Made by a program: the position numbers and the translations under genes | DNA from: Falsirhodobacter deserti | GTDB lineage: Bacteria; Pseudomonadota; Alphaproteobacteria; Rhodobacterales; Rhodobacteraceae | NCBI RefSeq assembly: GCF_004015795.1 | Contig: NZ_ML137218.1 | Coordinates: 1,959,811 to 2,023,810, forward strand | Direction: 5' to 3' | Length of the DNA stretch: 64,000 nt | The notes under the pieces: generated by a model | The model's database searches: none | Told to the model about the DNA's origin: nothing | The model's input: the letters and a program-made list of their open reading frames with translations, nothing else | Part shown: positions 9,494 to 17,356 of the stretch, piece after piece | Position numbering within the stretch: the stretch's first letter is position 1 | Layout of the letters: the number at the start of each line of letters is the position of its first letter

Positions 9494-10506
9494 AGATCCA
9501 GATCCACCCAGACCGGCCAGTGCGAGGAAGCGTCGCGCGCCTCCTCCGCCTCGGTCAGGCCCGCGCCAAGGACCGCAAGACCCGCCATCGGCAGCACGTA
9601 ATCCAGCCGCAACCCGCCCGTGCGGTCATATTGGGCGGTGTGCAGGGCCGGATCACCCCGCGTGTTGCCATCGCGGATGGAACCTTGCGGTCGCGGATCC
9701 GTCAGCGTGGGATGATGCAGCAGGCGCAGGATGCCATCGGCCAGCCCGTCGCCATCCTCGGGGTCGGCATTGGCATCGCCCAGCACCACGAAAGGTGGCG
9801 CGGGCGGATCGAAGGGAAGCCGCCCCTCGATCAGGTTTGCCCAGAACACAAGCTCGTCATGGTTGCGGCGGCCGTTCCGATCTTCGGGCCCGTCAAAGAC
9901 CGGCGGCGTGGCGTGGAAGGTCAGCAGCCGCAGCACGGTGCCGGAAGGAAGCTGCACCGGCACCTCCCAATGGGCGACGGAGGACAAGCGCTGCACACGC
10001 TTCGCCTCCGCCGTCATGCCATCGAACAGAAGGGCATCCGGCTGATCGGCCCAAAGCAGATCCGAAAAATCGCGCACCTGATCGGTCAGGATCGGATGGC
10101 GCGACAGGACGGCAGTTCCCCCGTCGCCGGCGAAAAAGCCGAAACCCTGCGCATCCCCTGCCCCGCCAAGCCGCCCGTCACCATCCAGATCCAGACCCGT
10201 TGCCATGCCGCTGTTCGGCCGACGCGCAAGGCGGTGGGGATAGTCCGTCGCCAACAGATCGGCGAAGGCAGACAGGCCGATGCCTTCCAGATCGTAATCG
10301 ATATCCTGCAACACGATCACATCGGCGCGGGTGGCATCCACCATGGCCGCCGCGGCCAGCGCCTGCGGATCGCCCTTCAGGATGTCGCGCAGCATCAGCC
10401 CCGGCCCCTTGCGCGACAGGCTGGTGTTGAAGCTGGCCACGCGCACCGGATCGGCCAGGGCCGCCAAGGGAAGGATCAGCAGGATAAGAAAAAGCCCGAC
10501 ACGCAT
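9490..10506 (-). CDS. Secreted endonuclease/exonuclease/phosphatase-family protein
   Basis: 338-aa protein with a Sec signal peptide (MRVGLFLILLILPLAALA) and an EEP-superfamily fold: VASFNTSLS at the mature N-terminus, IVLQDIDYD (metal-binding acidic residue), FVVLGDANADPEDGDG (catalytic GDxN-type motif) and a C-terminal SSHWPVWVDL (catalytic His). Members hydrolyse phosphodiesters in nucleic acids or phospholipids. Export suggests scavenging of phosphate or nucleotides, or a nuclease role outside the cytoplasm (inference). It is not in an obvious operon; leuD lies 45 bp upstream on the same strand. Confidence 0.82.
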   Translation of the reverse strand: MRVGLFLILLILPLAALADPVRVASFNTSLSRKGPGLMLRDILKGDPQALAAAAMVDATRADVIVLQDIDYDLEGIGLSAFADLLATDYPHRLARRPNSGMATGLDLDGDGRLGGAGDAQGFGFFAGDGGTAVLSRHPILTDQVRDFSDLLWADQPDALLFDGMTAEAKRVQRLSSVAHWEVPVQLPSGTVLRLLTFHATPPVFDGPEDRNGRRNHDELVFWANLIEGRLPFDPPAPPFVVLGDANADPEDGDGLADGILRLLHHPTLTDPRPQGSIRDGNTRGDPALHTAQYDRTGGLRLDYVLPMAGLAVLGAGLTEAEEARDASSHWPVWVDLDL

Positions 10507-10551
10507 GGTGCCGGGCTATCACATCACGGTTAACGTGCCGTTAAACCGCCA

Positions 10552-11157
10552 TCAGATCCAGGGACGGGCGGTGGCCATCTTCGCCTCGAACCCCTGAATG
10601 GCGGAGGCCTTTTCCATCGTCAGGCCGATATCGTCCAGCCCGTTCAGCAGGCAATGGCGGCGGAACGGATCGACCGAAAACGCGAACTCCTTCCCGTCCG
10701 AAGTGGTCACCACCTCACGCTCCAGATCAACGGTCATGCGGGCATTGGCCCCGCGCGAGGCATCTTCCATCAGCACATCCACAACGTCTTGCGGCAAGGT
10801 GATCGGCAGGATGCCGTTCTTGAAGCAGTTGTTGAAGAAGATGTCGGCAAAGCTGGTGGAGATCACGCAGCGGATGCCGAAATCCAGAAGCGCCCAAGGC
10901 GCGTGTTCGCGCGACGATCCGCAACCGAAATTGTCGCCCGCGATCAGGATCTCGGCCTGACGATAGGCGGGCTGGTTCAGCACGAAACCGGGATTCTCGT
11001 TACCGTCCGCATCGAATCGCAGCTCGTCGAACAGGTTCTTGCCCAGGCCCGACCGCAGGATCGTCTTCAGAAACTGCTTGGGTATGATCATGTCCGTGTC
11101 GATGTTGACCAGCGGCATGGGGGCGGCAACGCCCGTCAGTTGGGTGAACTTTTCCAT
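10552..11157 (-). CDS. leuD: 3-isopropylmalate dehydratase small subunit
   Basis: 201-aa small subunit of isopropylmalate isomerase, which forms the swivelling domain that completes the active site with LeuC. Signatures are [12 protein letters not shown] near residue 17 and [15 protein letters not shown] near residues 78-92. The start ATG at 11157 shares its A with the leuC stop (TGATG), so it is tightly coupled. Normal length. Confidence 0.97.
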   Translation of the reverse strand: MEKFTQLTGVAAPMPLVNIDTDMIIPKQFLKTILRSGLGKNLFDELRFDADGNENPGFVLNQPAYRQAEILIAGDNFGCGSSREHAPWALLDFGIRCVISTSFADIFFNNCFKNGILPITLPQDVVDVLMEDASRGANARMTVDLEREVVTTSDGKEFAFSVDPFRRHCLLNGLDDIGLTMEKASAIQGFEAKMATARPWI

Positions 11158-12584
11158 CAAACAGCCTCCGCCATCAGGTCGCGCACATCGGTCAGGCGGC
11201 CCGTCACCGCCGCTGCCGCCGCCATTGCGGGGCTCATCAGGTGGGTGCGGCCGCCGCGGCCCTGACGGCCTTCGAAGTTGCGGTTCGACGTCGCGGCGCA
11301 ACGGTCGCCGGGCGACAGCTGATCATCGTTCATGCCAAGGCACATGGAGCAGCCTGCCAAACGCCATTCGAAACCCGCATCGATGAAGATCTGCGCGATG
11401 CCTTCCTGTTCGGCCTGCGCACGCACCAGCCCCGATCCGGGAACCACCATCGCGCGGATCCCGTCCTTGACGCGGCGGCCACGCAGAACCTCGGCCGCGG
11501 CGCGCAGATCCTCGATCCGGCCATTGGTGCAGGAGCCGATGAAGACCGTGTTCACCTCGATCTCGTCCAGCTTCTGGCCGGCCTCCAGCCCCATGTATTC
11601 CAGCGAACGTTTCGCGGCAGCGACCTTGCCGCCCGCGAAGCTTTCCGGTGCCGGAACAACACCGGTGATGGGCAGCACATCCTCGGGCGAGGTGCCCCAT
11701 GTCACGACAGGGGCGATATCCTCGGCACGGATGGTGATGACCTTGTCGTAATGCGCGCCTTCATCGGAAAACAGCGTCTTCCAATAGGCGACGGCGGCAT
11801 CCCACTGTTCGCCCTTCGGCGCGTTGGGGCGGCCCTTGCAATAGGCGAAGGTCGTTTCGTCCGGCGCGATCAGGCCAGCGCGGGCACCCCCTTCGATCGC
11901 CATGTTGCAGACGGTCATGCGGCCTTCCATCGACAGTTCGCGAATCGCCTGCCCGCAATATTCGATCACATGGCCGGTGCCGCCTGCCGTGCCGGTCAGG
12001 CCGATCACCGTCAGGGTGATGTCCTTGGCCGTCACGCCCGGGGGAAGCGATCCGGTGATCTCTACCTTCATGTTCTTGGACTTCTTCTGGATCAGCGTCT
12101 GGGTGGCCAGAACATGCTCCACCTCCGACGTGCCGATGCCGTGGGCCAACGCACCGAAGGCGCCATGCGTGGCGGTGTGGCTGTCGCCGCAAACCACCGT
12201 CATGCCCGGCAGCGTCCAGCCCTGTTCGGGGCCGACGATGTGCACGATCCCCTGACGCACGTCGTCGATGGGGTAATAATGCACGCCCGTCGCGCGGGCA
12301 TTGGTATCGAGGGCGGCGACCTGGATGCGCCCCTCCTCGTTCTCGATATGCGTTTCGCGGCCCGCAGTGGTGGGGACGTTGTGATCCGGCACGGCAATCG
12401 TCTTGCCCGGCGCATGCACGGTGCGGCCCGCCATGCGCAGCCCTTCGAAGGCCTGCGGGCTGGTCACCTCGTGCACCAGATGGCGGTCGATATACAGCAG
12501 GCAGGTGCCGTCGGCATCCTGCTGGACGACGTGGTCGTCCCAGATCTTGTCGTAAAGGGTACGCGGTTTGTCCTGAGCGGTCAT
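11157..12584 (-). CDS. leuC: 3-isopropylmalate dehydratase large subunit
   Basis: 475-aa aconitase-family subunit carrying the [4Fe-4S] cluster. With LeuD it interconverts 2- and 3-isopropylmalate in leucine synthesis. Visible motifs are KIWDDHVV at the N-terminus, [27 protein letters not shown], and CSMCLGMN, which holds the other two cluster cysteines. I chose the start at 12584 because homology begins at [11 protein letters not shown]. Upstream on the same strand sits a 30-codon candidate leader ORF and a hairpin (see separate entries). Confidence 0.97.
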   Translation of the reverse strand: MTAQDKPRTLYDKIWDDHVVQQDADGTCLLYIDRHLVHEVTSPQAFEGLRMAGRTVHAPGKTIAVPDHNVPTTAGRETHIENEEGRIQVAALDTNARATGVHYYPIDDVRQGIVHIVGPEQGWTLPGMTVVCGDSHTATHGAFGALAHGIGTSEVEHVLATQTLIQKKSKNMKVEITGSLPPGVTAKDITLTVIGLTGTAGGTGHVIEYCGQAIRELSMEGRMTVCNMAIEGGARAGLIAPDETTFAYCKGRPNAPKGEQWDAAVAYWKTLFSDEGAHYDKVITIRAEDIAPVVTWGTSPEDVLPITGVVPAPESFAGGKVAAAKRSLEYMGLEAGQKLDEIEVNTVFIGSCTNGRIEDLRAAAEVLRGRRVKDGIRAMVVPGSGLVRAQAEQEGIAQIFIDAGFEWRLAGCSMCLGMNDDQLSPGDRCAATSNRNFEGRQGRGGRTHLMSPAMAAAAAVTGRLTDVRDLMAEAV

Positions 12585-12625
12585 GGCTCGTCCTGTGTCG
12601 GAATGGCTTTGAGTGTTTGGGATCA

Positions 12626-12659
12626 GCGGCGTCTGGGATGCGCGAAGGCAGCCCGCCGC
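12626..12659 (-). repeat. Inverted repeat in the leuC leader
   Basis: GCGGCG and CGCCGC form a perfect 6-bp stem around a 22-nt loop, starting immediately after the stop codon of the candidate 30-codon leader ORF and ending about 40 nt before leuC. No U-run follows, so it is not a canonical terminator. It could be a leader RNA structure. Confidence 0.4.
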
Positions 12660-12660
12660 A

Positions 12661-12753
12661 TCAAAGCCGCGCGAGGACGTTACGGGTCGCACCGAAGAAC
12701 CGCGCCGGAAGGCGGGCATGGTCGGTGATGTTGAAATAGATGAACCCTTGCAT
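12661..12753 (-). CDS. Candidate 30-aa leader peptide upstream of leuCD
   Basis: Open frame of 30 codons beginning MQGFIYFN and ending LARL, 76 bp upstream of leuC on the same strand. It lies directly downstream of a -35/-10-like promoter whose predicted start site is at or next to the ATG, so it could be translated as a leaderless message; no Shine-Dalgarno is visible. Three of its four leucine codons lie in the last third or beside the stop (CTT, CTC, CTT), followed at once by a hairpin, which is compatible with a leucine-sensing leader. It matches nothing I recognise, and codon use is only weakly informative at this length. Confidence 0.35.
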   Translation of the reverse strand: MQGFIYFNITDHARLPARFFGATRNVLARL

Positions 12754-12760
12754 ACTGCCG

Positions 12761-12788
12761 ATCATATCAGGATTGCCGTCCCCGGCAA
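12761..12788 (-). promoter_or_regulatory. leuC: Candidate promoter for leader ORF-leuCD
   Basis: On the minus strand, TTGCCG (-35) and TATGAT (-10, one mismatch to TATAAT) are separated by 16 bp. The predicted start falls near 12754, one base before the ATG at 12753. It is the best sigma-70-like match in the leuC/rsfS intergenic region on that strand. Confidence 0.45.
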
Positions 12789-12789
12789 G

Positions 12790-12964
12790 GTTCTCGAAAG
12801 CGATCGGATCATGACATGAAGACTGCGGCTTTGCTTCCCGCCGGATGCCGTGATCATGATTGGATCAGCGCCCCGCGAGGGCGGGGCGAAAGGTCCCATA
12901 ATCGCCATGATATGCGCCCTTTTCGCCTCTGCGCCGCATCCCCTGCCCGCCCGTTGAAGCGGCG
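12790..12964. other. leuC/rsfS divergent intergenic region, middle part
   Basis: Together with the flanking entries this covers the 511 bp between leuC and rsfS. It holds a perfect 8-bp hairpin CGCCCCGC-GAGG-GCGGGGCG at 12869-12888 without a T-run, and no open frame I can support. A purine/pyrimidine-balanced GC-rich stretch follows up to the rsfS promoter candidate. Confidence 0.4.
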
Positions 12965-12993
12965 TTGAGGTTGCGGCCCCTTGATGGTATCGT
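12965..12993 (+). promoter_or_regulatory. rsfS: Candidate sigma-70 promoter of rsfS-rlmH
   Basis: TTGAGG and TATCGT with exact 17-bp spacing, each four of six to consensus. Predicted start is near 13000, about 40 nt before the GGAGGA ribosome-binding site at 13032. It is a weak match but well placed. Confidence 0.35.
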
Positions 12994-13039
12994 CGGGATG
13001 TGGCGCGGGGCCTTTTCCGCGCAAGATAACTGGAGGACA

Positions 13040-13099
13040 ATGTCCTGTCTCATTCCGATCCTGCGACCGGGTTGCCGGTCGGGCCGCGTCCTGACATGA
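13040..13099 (+). CDS. Candidate 19-aa upstream ORF coupled to rsfS
   Basis: ATG at 13040 is preceded at ideal distance by GGAGGA (13032-13037), the only good ribosome-binding site before rsfS. The frame (MSCLIPILRPG...) ends at a TGA that overlaps the rsfS ATG as ATGA. This suggests translational coupling of rsfS to a short upstream ORF. Alternatively the RBS marks an rsfS start now out of frame: the rsfS frame itself is open back to 13030 but has no ATG/GTG/TTG until the TTG at 13072. Confidence 0.35.
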   Translation: MSCLIPILRPGCRSGRVLT

Positions 13100-13464
13100 C
13101 CGTGGCCAAAACCGATGACGCACAAAGCGAGGCGATGCTTGCCCGCGTCCTGCAATCGCTTGACGATGACAAGGCCGAGGAAATCGTGCAGATCGATCTG
13201 CGCGGTCGTTCCGACATGGCCGATTACATGATCATCTGCTCGGGCCGGTCGTCCCGCCAGGTGGCCTCGATCGCCGAAAAGCTGACCGACAACGTGAAGC
13301 GCGACTTCGGCCGCGTCTCCAAGGTCGAAGGCAAGGAAACCGGCGACTGGGTGCTGATCGACACGGGCGATGTCATCGTTCACGTCTTCCGCCCCGAAGT
13401 GCGCGAGTTCTACCAGCTTGAAAAGATGTGGCTGCCTTCGGACCAGCAACACCAGCCCGGCTGA
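13096..13464 (+). CDS. rsfS: Ribosomal silencing factor RsfS
   Basis: 122-aa RsfS/DUF143 protein that binds ribosomal protein uL14 and blocks subunit joining in stationary phase. Motifs: LDDDKAEEIVQIDLRG, ADYMIICSGRSSRQVASIAEKL and TGDWVLIDTGDVIVHVF. The start is uncertain: ATG 13096 is used here because a short upstream ORF with a strong RBS terminates on it, but TTG 13072 would add PVGPRPD and a few residues. The stop overlaps the rlmH start (TGATG), the conserved rsfS-rlmH pair. Confidence 0.92.
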   Translation: MTVAKTDDAQSEAMLARVLQSLDDDKAEEIVQIDLRGRSDMADYMIICSGRSSRQVASIAEKLTDNVKRDFGRVSKVEGKETGDWVLIDTGDVIVHVFRPEVREFYQLEKMWLPSDQQHQPG

Positions 13465-13934
13465 TGCGGGTGCATCTTTGCGCTGTGGGCCGGCTGCGGC
13501 AGGGCCCCGAGCGTGATCTGGTGGATGATTACGTCACCCGCTTCGACCGCACCGGCCGCGCCCTTGGCCTTGGTCCACTGACCATGCACGAGGTGGAGGA
13601 TCGCAAGGGTGGCGGCATGGAGGCGGAAGCCGACCTGCTGTCTCGCGCCCTGCCCGCCGGCGCGCTGGTGGCGGTGATGGATGAACGGGGTCGAACGCTG
13701 AACAGCCCCGAATTTTCCGATCAGCTTGCAAAATGGCGCGATGGCGGGCGGCAGGATGTCGCCTTCGTCATCGGCGGGGCGGACGGACTTGCGCCCGCCT
13801 TCCGCCAGCGGGCGGATTTCGCACTGTCCTTCGGGCGCATGGTCTGGCCGCATATGCTGGTGCGGGTCATGTTGACCGAACAGCTTTACCGTGCGGCATC
13901 GATCCTGTCGGGAAGCCCGTATCACCGGGCATAA
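13464..13934 (+). CDS. rlmH: 23S rRNA pseudouridine(1915)-N3 methyltransferase
   Basis: 156-aa SPOUT-class methyltransferase that methylates pseudouridine 1915 in helix 69 of 23S rRNA on 70S ribosomes. The trefoil-knot motifs VAVMDERGRTLNSPEF, FVIGGADGL and the C-terminal LSFGRMVWPHMLVRVMLTEQLYRA...YHRA are complete. Starts on the base shared with the rsfS stop. Confidence 0.97.
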   Translation: MRVHLCAVGRLRQGPERDLVDDYVTRFDRTGRALGLGPLTMHEVEDRKGGGMEAEADLLSRALPAGALVAVMDERGRTLNSPEFSDQLAKWRDGGRQDVAFVIGGADGLAPAFRQRADFALSFGRMVWPHMLVRVMLTEQLYRAASILSGSPYHRA

Positions 13935-13937
13935 GGC

Positions 13938-13955
13938 GGCGCGGCTTCCCGCGCC
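13938..13955. terminator. Hairpin between rlmH and accA
   Basis: Perfect 7-bp stem GGCGCGG-CTTC-CCGCGCC placed 3 bp after the rlmH stop and 12 bp before the accA stop (convergent). No T-tract on either side, so it may be a Rho-assisted end or an RNA 3' protector. Confidence 0.5.
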
Positions 13956-13967
13956 ACCCTTCCGTGA

Positions 13968-14927
13968 TCAGGCAGCGAGGCTTTTGCTGCCCATTTCAAG
14001 GAACTTCTTGCGGCGATCGGCGATCAGCTCCTTGCCGCTTTTTCCCGAAAGCTCTTTCAGCATCGTGGCGATGGCCTTTCCGACCGCCTGAATCGTTTCT
14101 GCGGGGGCACGCTGCGCGCCGCCCAGCGGTTCCTGGATGATGCGGTCGATCACGCCAAGCTTCTGAAGATCCTGTGCCGTCAGGCGGAGCGCTTCGGCGG
14201 CTTCGCGCATTTTTTCGGCGTCCTTCCACAGGATGGACGCGCACCCCTCGGGCGAGATCACGGAATAAACCGAATGTTCCAGCATCGCGACGCGGTTGCC
14301 CGCAGCGAATGCGACAGCACCGCCCGAGCCCCCTTCGCCGATCACGGTGGCCAGCACCGGAACGCCGATTTCAAGGCATTTCTGCGTGGAACGGGCGATG
14401 GCCTCGGACTGGCCCCGTTCTTCGGCACCCTTGCCGGGATACGCGCCGGGCGTGTCGATCAGAGTGATGACTGGCAGGCCGAAACGGTCGGCCATGTCCA
14501 TCAGGCGGATCGCCTTGCGGTAACCTTCCGGGCGGGCCATGCCGAAGTTCCGCTCGATCCGGCTTTTGGTGTCATTGCCCTTTTCGTGGCCGAGGACCAC
14601 GACCGGCTGATCGTGAAACCGCGCGATGCCGCCCATCACGGCATGATCATCGGCGAAGTTCCGGTCGCCGGCCAGCGGCGTGAACTCGGTGAACAGCGCG
14701 TCGATGTAATCCTTGCAGTGCGGACGTTCGGGATGACGCGCCACTTGCGTCTTCTGCCACGCCGTCAGGCCCTTATAAAGGTCGCGCAGCATCGTCTCGG
14801 CCTTGCGGTCAAGGGCGGCGGCTTCCTTTTCCACATCCATGGACTCGTTCTGGCGGCCCATTGCGCGAAGCTCTTCTGCCGTGCCCTCGATCTCGGCAAG
14901 CGGCTTTTCGAATTCCAGATACTGCAT
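13968..14927 (-). CDS. accA: Acetyl-CoA carboxylase carboxyltransferase alpha subunit
   Basis: 319-aa alpha subunit of the carboxyltransferase that transfers CO2 from biotin to acetyl-CoA, making malonyl-CoA for fatty acid synthesis. It starts [14 protein letters not shown], the family N-terminus, and contains [53 protein letters not shown] and the crotonase-like [12 protein letters not shown]. Monocistronic here; the beta subunit gene is not in the window. Its upstream region is long (see next entry). Confidence 0.98.
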   Translation of the reverse strand: MQYLEFEKPLAEIEGTAEELRAMGRQNESMDVEKEAAALDRKAETMLRDLYKGLTAWQKTQVARHPERPHCKDYIDALFTEFTPLAGDRNFADDHAVMGGIARFHDQPVVVLGHEKGNDTKSRIERNFGMARPEGYRKAIRLMDMADRFGLPVITLIDTPGAYPGKGAEERGQSEAIARSTQKCLEIGVPVLATVIGEGGSGGAVAFAAGNRVAMLEHSVYSVISPEGCASILWKDAEKMREAAEALRLTAQDLQKLGVIDRIIQEPLGGAQRAPAETIQAVGKAIATMLKELSGKSGKELIADRRKKFLEMGSKSLAA

Positions 14928-15341
14928 TGCGTCGTCCCTGTGGATGCTTGCCGTTATATGCCCGCCCCGAACGCGCGATGCAACCGCGAGGCCGGACATG
15001 GCAACGCCCCGGAGTTTCCTCCGAGGCGCGCCTCCCTCCCCTCGATGTCGCCAAGTGCCTCCCCGCACCGACGACCGGGTATTCCGTTGCTGATCCCGTG
15101 ATCAACCATAGCGGTAGAGTGATGGTGATTCCGGCGTTCTGTCAACAATTCTTTACAAAGCACCCCCAAGCATATCGGTGCGCGGATCTTGCGCCCTCCG
15201 GACATCCGACGCCTGATCCTGTCGCCATACGGGCATTGTGCCGGATTATCTTCGACGGCCGAAGGAATCAGGATCAAAAACAGAGAACCAATTCCACGGG
15301 ACCGCCTCTAACCTGCGATGACCCTCAGCCGGAGAAACGTC
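14928..15341. other. accA/dgcN divergent intergenic region (414 bp)
   Basis: No convincing gene. On the minus strand there is a perfect TTGACA (-35 type, 15139-15144), but no good -10 at 16-18 bp, so an accA promoter here would need an activator or give a leader of roughly 180 nt. On the plus strand, TTTACA (15151-15156) is followed at 15 bp by TATCGG. A 5-bp inverted repeat CTTCG-N5-CGAAG lies at 15250-15264, about 78 bp before dgcN, and could be an operator. A small CGGAG/CTCCG hairpin lies at 15010-15023. Confidence 0.4.
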
Positions 15342-16343
15342 ATGATCGAAACGCCTTATCTGCTGTTCCTGGGCGATGCGCCCGATGCCCTTGCCGCCAA
15401 GGTGGCGCAGGGAATCAAGGACTGGCGCCCCGAATTCGCCAAGGGCCAGCTTCGGATGGAGGGGTGCAAGGCCGATATGGGCCTGACCGACATGACGGTG
15501 GACGAGGCTGTGGCCGCCGGCGTCAAGACGCTGGTGATCGGCGTGGCCAACCGGGGCGGCGTCATTTCACCCGCGTGGAAGAAGGTGCTGGTGGAGGCGC
15601 TGGAGAAAGGCCTCGACATCGCGTCGGGCCTGCACAACCTGCTGCGGGACGAAGCGGAACTGGTCGCAGCCGCCAAGGCCAATGGCCGCCAGCTGCATGA
15701 CGTGCGCGTGCCATCGGTGCAGTATCCCATCGCGAACGGCAAGAAGCGCACGGGGAAGCGGATGCTGGCCGTGGGCACCGATTGTTCGATCGGCAAGATG
15801 TACACGGCGCTGTGCGTTGAAAAGGAAATGCGCGCACGCGGCATGAAGGCCGACTTCCGCGCCACGGGCCAGACAGGCATCCTGATCACCGGCAACGGCG
15901 TGCCGCTGGACGCGGTGATTGCGGATTTCATGGCAGGCTCCGTGGAATACCTGACGCCCGACAACGATGCGGATCACTGGGACCTGATCGAGGGGCAGGG
16001 TTCGCTGTTCCACGTTTCCTATTCCGGGGTGACGATGGCGCTGATTCACGGCGGCCAGCCGGATGCGCTGGTGGTGTGCCATGAACCCACGCGAGAGCAC
16101 ATGCGCGGCCTGCCCGATTACAGGCTGCCCTCGCTGGAGGCGGTGCGCGACATGGCGCTGGCGCTGGCCAGGGTGGCCAATCCCGATTGCAAGGTCGTCG
16201 GGTATTCCATCAACACCCAGCACATGAACGAGGCTGACGCCAAGGCCTACATCGCGAAGGTGGAAGCGGATCTGGGCCTGCCTGCCACCGATCCTTTCCG
16301 CTTCGGGGCCGGCAAACTGGTGGACGCACTGGACGCGATCTGA
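15342..16343 (+). CDS. dgcN: DUF1611 protein, probable D-glutamate N-acetyltransferase DgcN
   Basis: 333-aa DUF1611 (P-loop NTPase-like) protein. The C-terminal domain carries a glycine-rich phosphate-binding-like motif GTDCSIGKM (about residues 144-152); RATGQTGILITGNGVPLDAV and EGQGSLFHVSYSGV are further family blocks. Family members next to an L-Ala-D/L-Glu-epimerase-like gene have been described as DgcN, which acetylates D-glutamate at the start of a D-glutamate catabolic route. I chose the start at 15342 because GGAG lies 7 nt upstream and the family begins MIETPYLLFLGD; an in-frame ATG at 15318 is possible. First gene of a three-gene operon. Confidence 0.8.
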   Translation: MIETPYLLFLGDAPDALAAKVAQGIKDWRPEFAKGQLRMEGCKADMGLTDMTVDEAVAAGVKTLVIGVANRGGVISPAWKKVLVEALEKGLDIASGLHNLLRDEAELVAAAKANGRQLHDVRVPSVQYPIANGKKRTGKRMLAVGTDCSIGKMYTALCVEKEMRARGMKADFRATGQTGILITGNGVPLDAVIADFMAGSVEYLTPDNDADHWDLIEGQGSLFHVSYSGVTMALIHGGQPDALVVCHEPTREHMRGLPDYRLPSLEAVRDMALALARVANPDCKVVGYSINTQHMNEADAKAYIAKVEADLGLPATDPFRFGAGKLVDALDAI

Positions 16344-16351
16344 AACCCTGC

Positions 16352-16370
16352 CGGGGGCGTACAGCCCCCG
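16352..16370 (+). repeat. Intercistronic hairpin dgcN-dgcA
   Basis: Perfect 7-bp stem CGGGGGC-GTACA-GCCCCCG between the first two genes of the operon, followed by the dgcA ribosome-binding site AAGGAGG. Without a T-run it is more likely an mRNA stability or processing element than a terminator. Confidence 0.5.
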
Positions 16371-16391
16371 CATCATTCCAAGGAGGTCGGC

Positions 16392-17354
16392 ATGATCGAC
16401 GTTCTCGCCGAAACCTTTCCGCTTGCGCAGGTTTTTACCATCAGCCGCGGTTCGCGCACGGAAACCCGGGTCATCACCGTGAAGATCACGCGCGGCGGCA
16501 TCACGGGATGGGGCGAATGCCTGCCCTATGCCCGCTATGACGAAACGCTGGACAGCGTGGCCGACCAGATCGCCACCCTTCCCGATAACGTGACGCGCGC
16601 GCAGCTTCAGGGCCTGCTGCCCGCAGGCGCGGCCCGCAACGCGGTCGATTGCGCGCTTTGGGATCTGGAGGCGAAGGCCACGGGCAAGCGGGTGTGGGAA
16701 CTTGCGGGCCTTTCCGCACCGGGGCCTGAGATCACGGCCTATACCCTCTCGCTCGACACGCCCGAGAACATGCGCGCGGCAGCGGCCAAGAACGCCCATC
16801 GCCCCCTGCTGAAGATCAAGCTTGGCACCGAGGGCGACATGCCGCGGCTTGAAGCTGTTCGCGCCGGTGCGCCGAACACGAAGATCATCGTGGATGCGAA
16901 CGAAGGCTGGACGGCAGAGGTTTATTCCGACCTTGCCCCGCATCTGGTTCGCATGGGGGTGGCACTGGTGGAACAGCCGCTGCCGGCAGGCAAGGACGAC
17001 ATGCTGGCCGAGATTGCGCGCCCCCTGCCTGTTTGCGCCGACGAATCCTGTCATAACCGTGCCAGCCTGCCGCACCTTAAAGGGAAGTACGATGTCATCA
17101 ACATCAAGCTGGACAAGACCGGCGGCCTGACCGAGGCGCTGGATCTGAAGCGCGCGGCGCTGGCCGAAGGCTATGGCCTGATGGTCGGCTGCATGGTCGG
17201 CACCAGCCTTGCCATGGCCCCCGCCCTGCTGGTGGCGCAAGGCGCGCTGGTGACCGACCTTGACGGTCCGCTGCTTCTGGCCGAAGACCGCATGCACCCG
17301 CTGACCTTCGATCAGGCCGGGGTGCACCCGTCTGACGCGAAACTCTGGGGATGA
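16392..17354 (+). CDS. dgcA: Enolase-superfamily epimerase, probable N-acetyl-D-glutamate racemase DgcA
   Basis: 320-aa protein of the muconate-lactonizing/dipeptide-epimerase subgroup. All superfamily catalytic elements are visible: the KxK motif in LLKIKLG (about K141, K143), metal ligands in VDANEGW (D168), VEQPLP (E194) and ADES (D217), and the second catalytic lysine in INIKLDKTGG (about K239). General annotation would be L-Ala-D/L-Glu epimerase. With the preceding DUF1611 gene it matches the DgcN-DgcA pair reported for D-glutamate catabolism, where DgcA racemises the N-acetylated amino acid. Strong RBS AAGGAGG. The stop overlaps the next start region. Confidence 0.82.
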   Translation: MIDVLAETFPLAQVFTISRGSRTETRVITVKITRGGITGWGECLPYARYDETLDSVADQIATLPDNVTRAQLQGLLPAGAARNAVDCALWDLEAKATGKRVWELAGLSAPGPEITAYTLSLDTPENMRAAAAKNAHRPLLKIKLGTEGDMPRLEAVRAGAPNTKIIVDANEGWTAEVYSDLAPHLVRMGVALVEQPLPAGKDDMLAEIARPLPVCADESCHNRASLPHLKGKYDVINIKLDKTGGLTEALDLKRAALAEGYGLMVGCMVGTSLAMAPALLVAQGALVTDLDGPLLLAEDRMHPLTFDQAGVHPSDAKLWG

Positions 17355-17356
17355 CC

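Noticed and set aside
12613-12819. Plus-strand frame of 68 codons in the leuC/rsfS gap
   Set aside because: No RBS, no motif, and it runs antisense to the leader ORF and promoter candidate.
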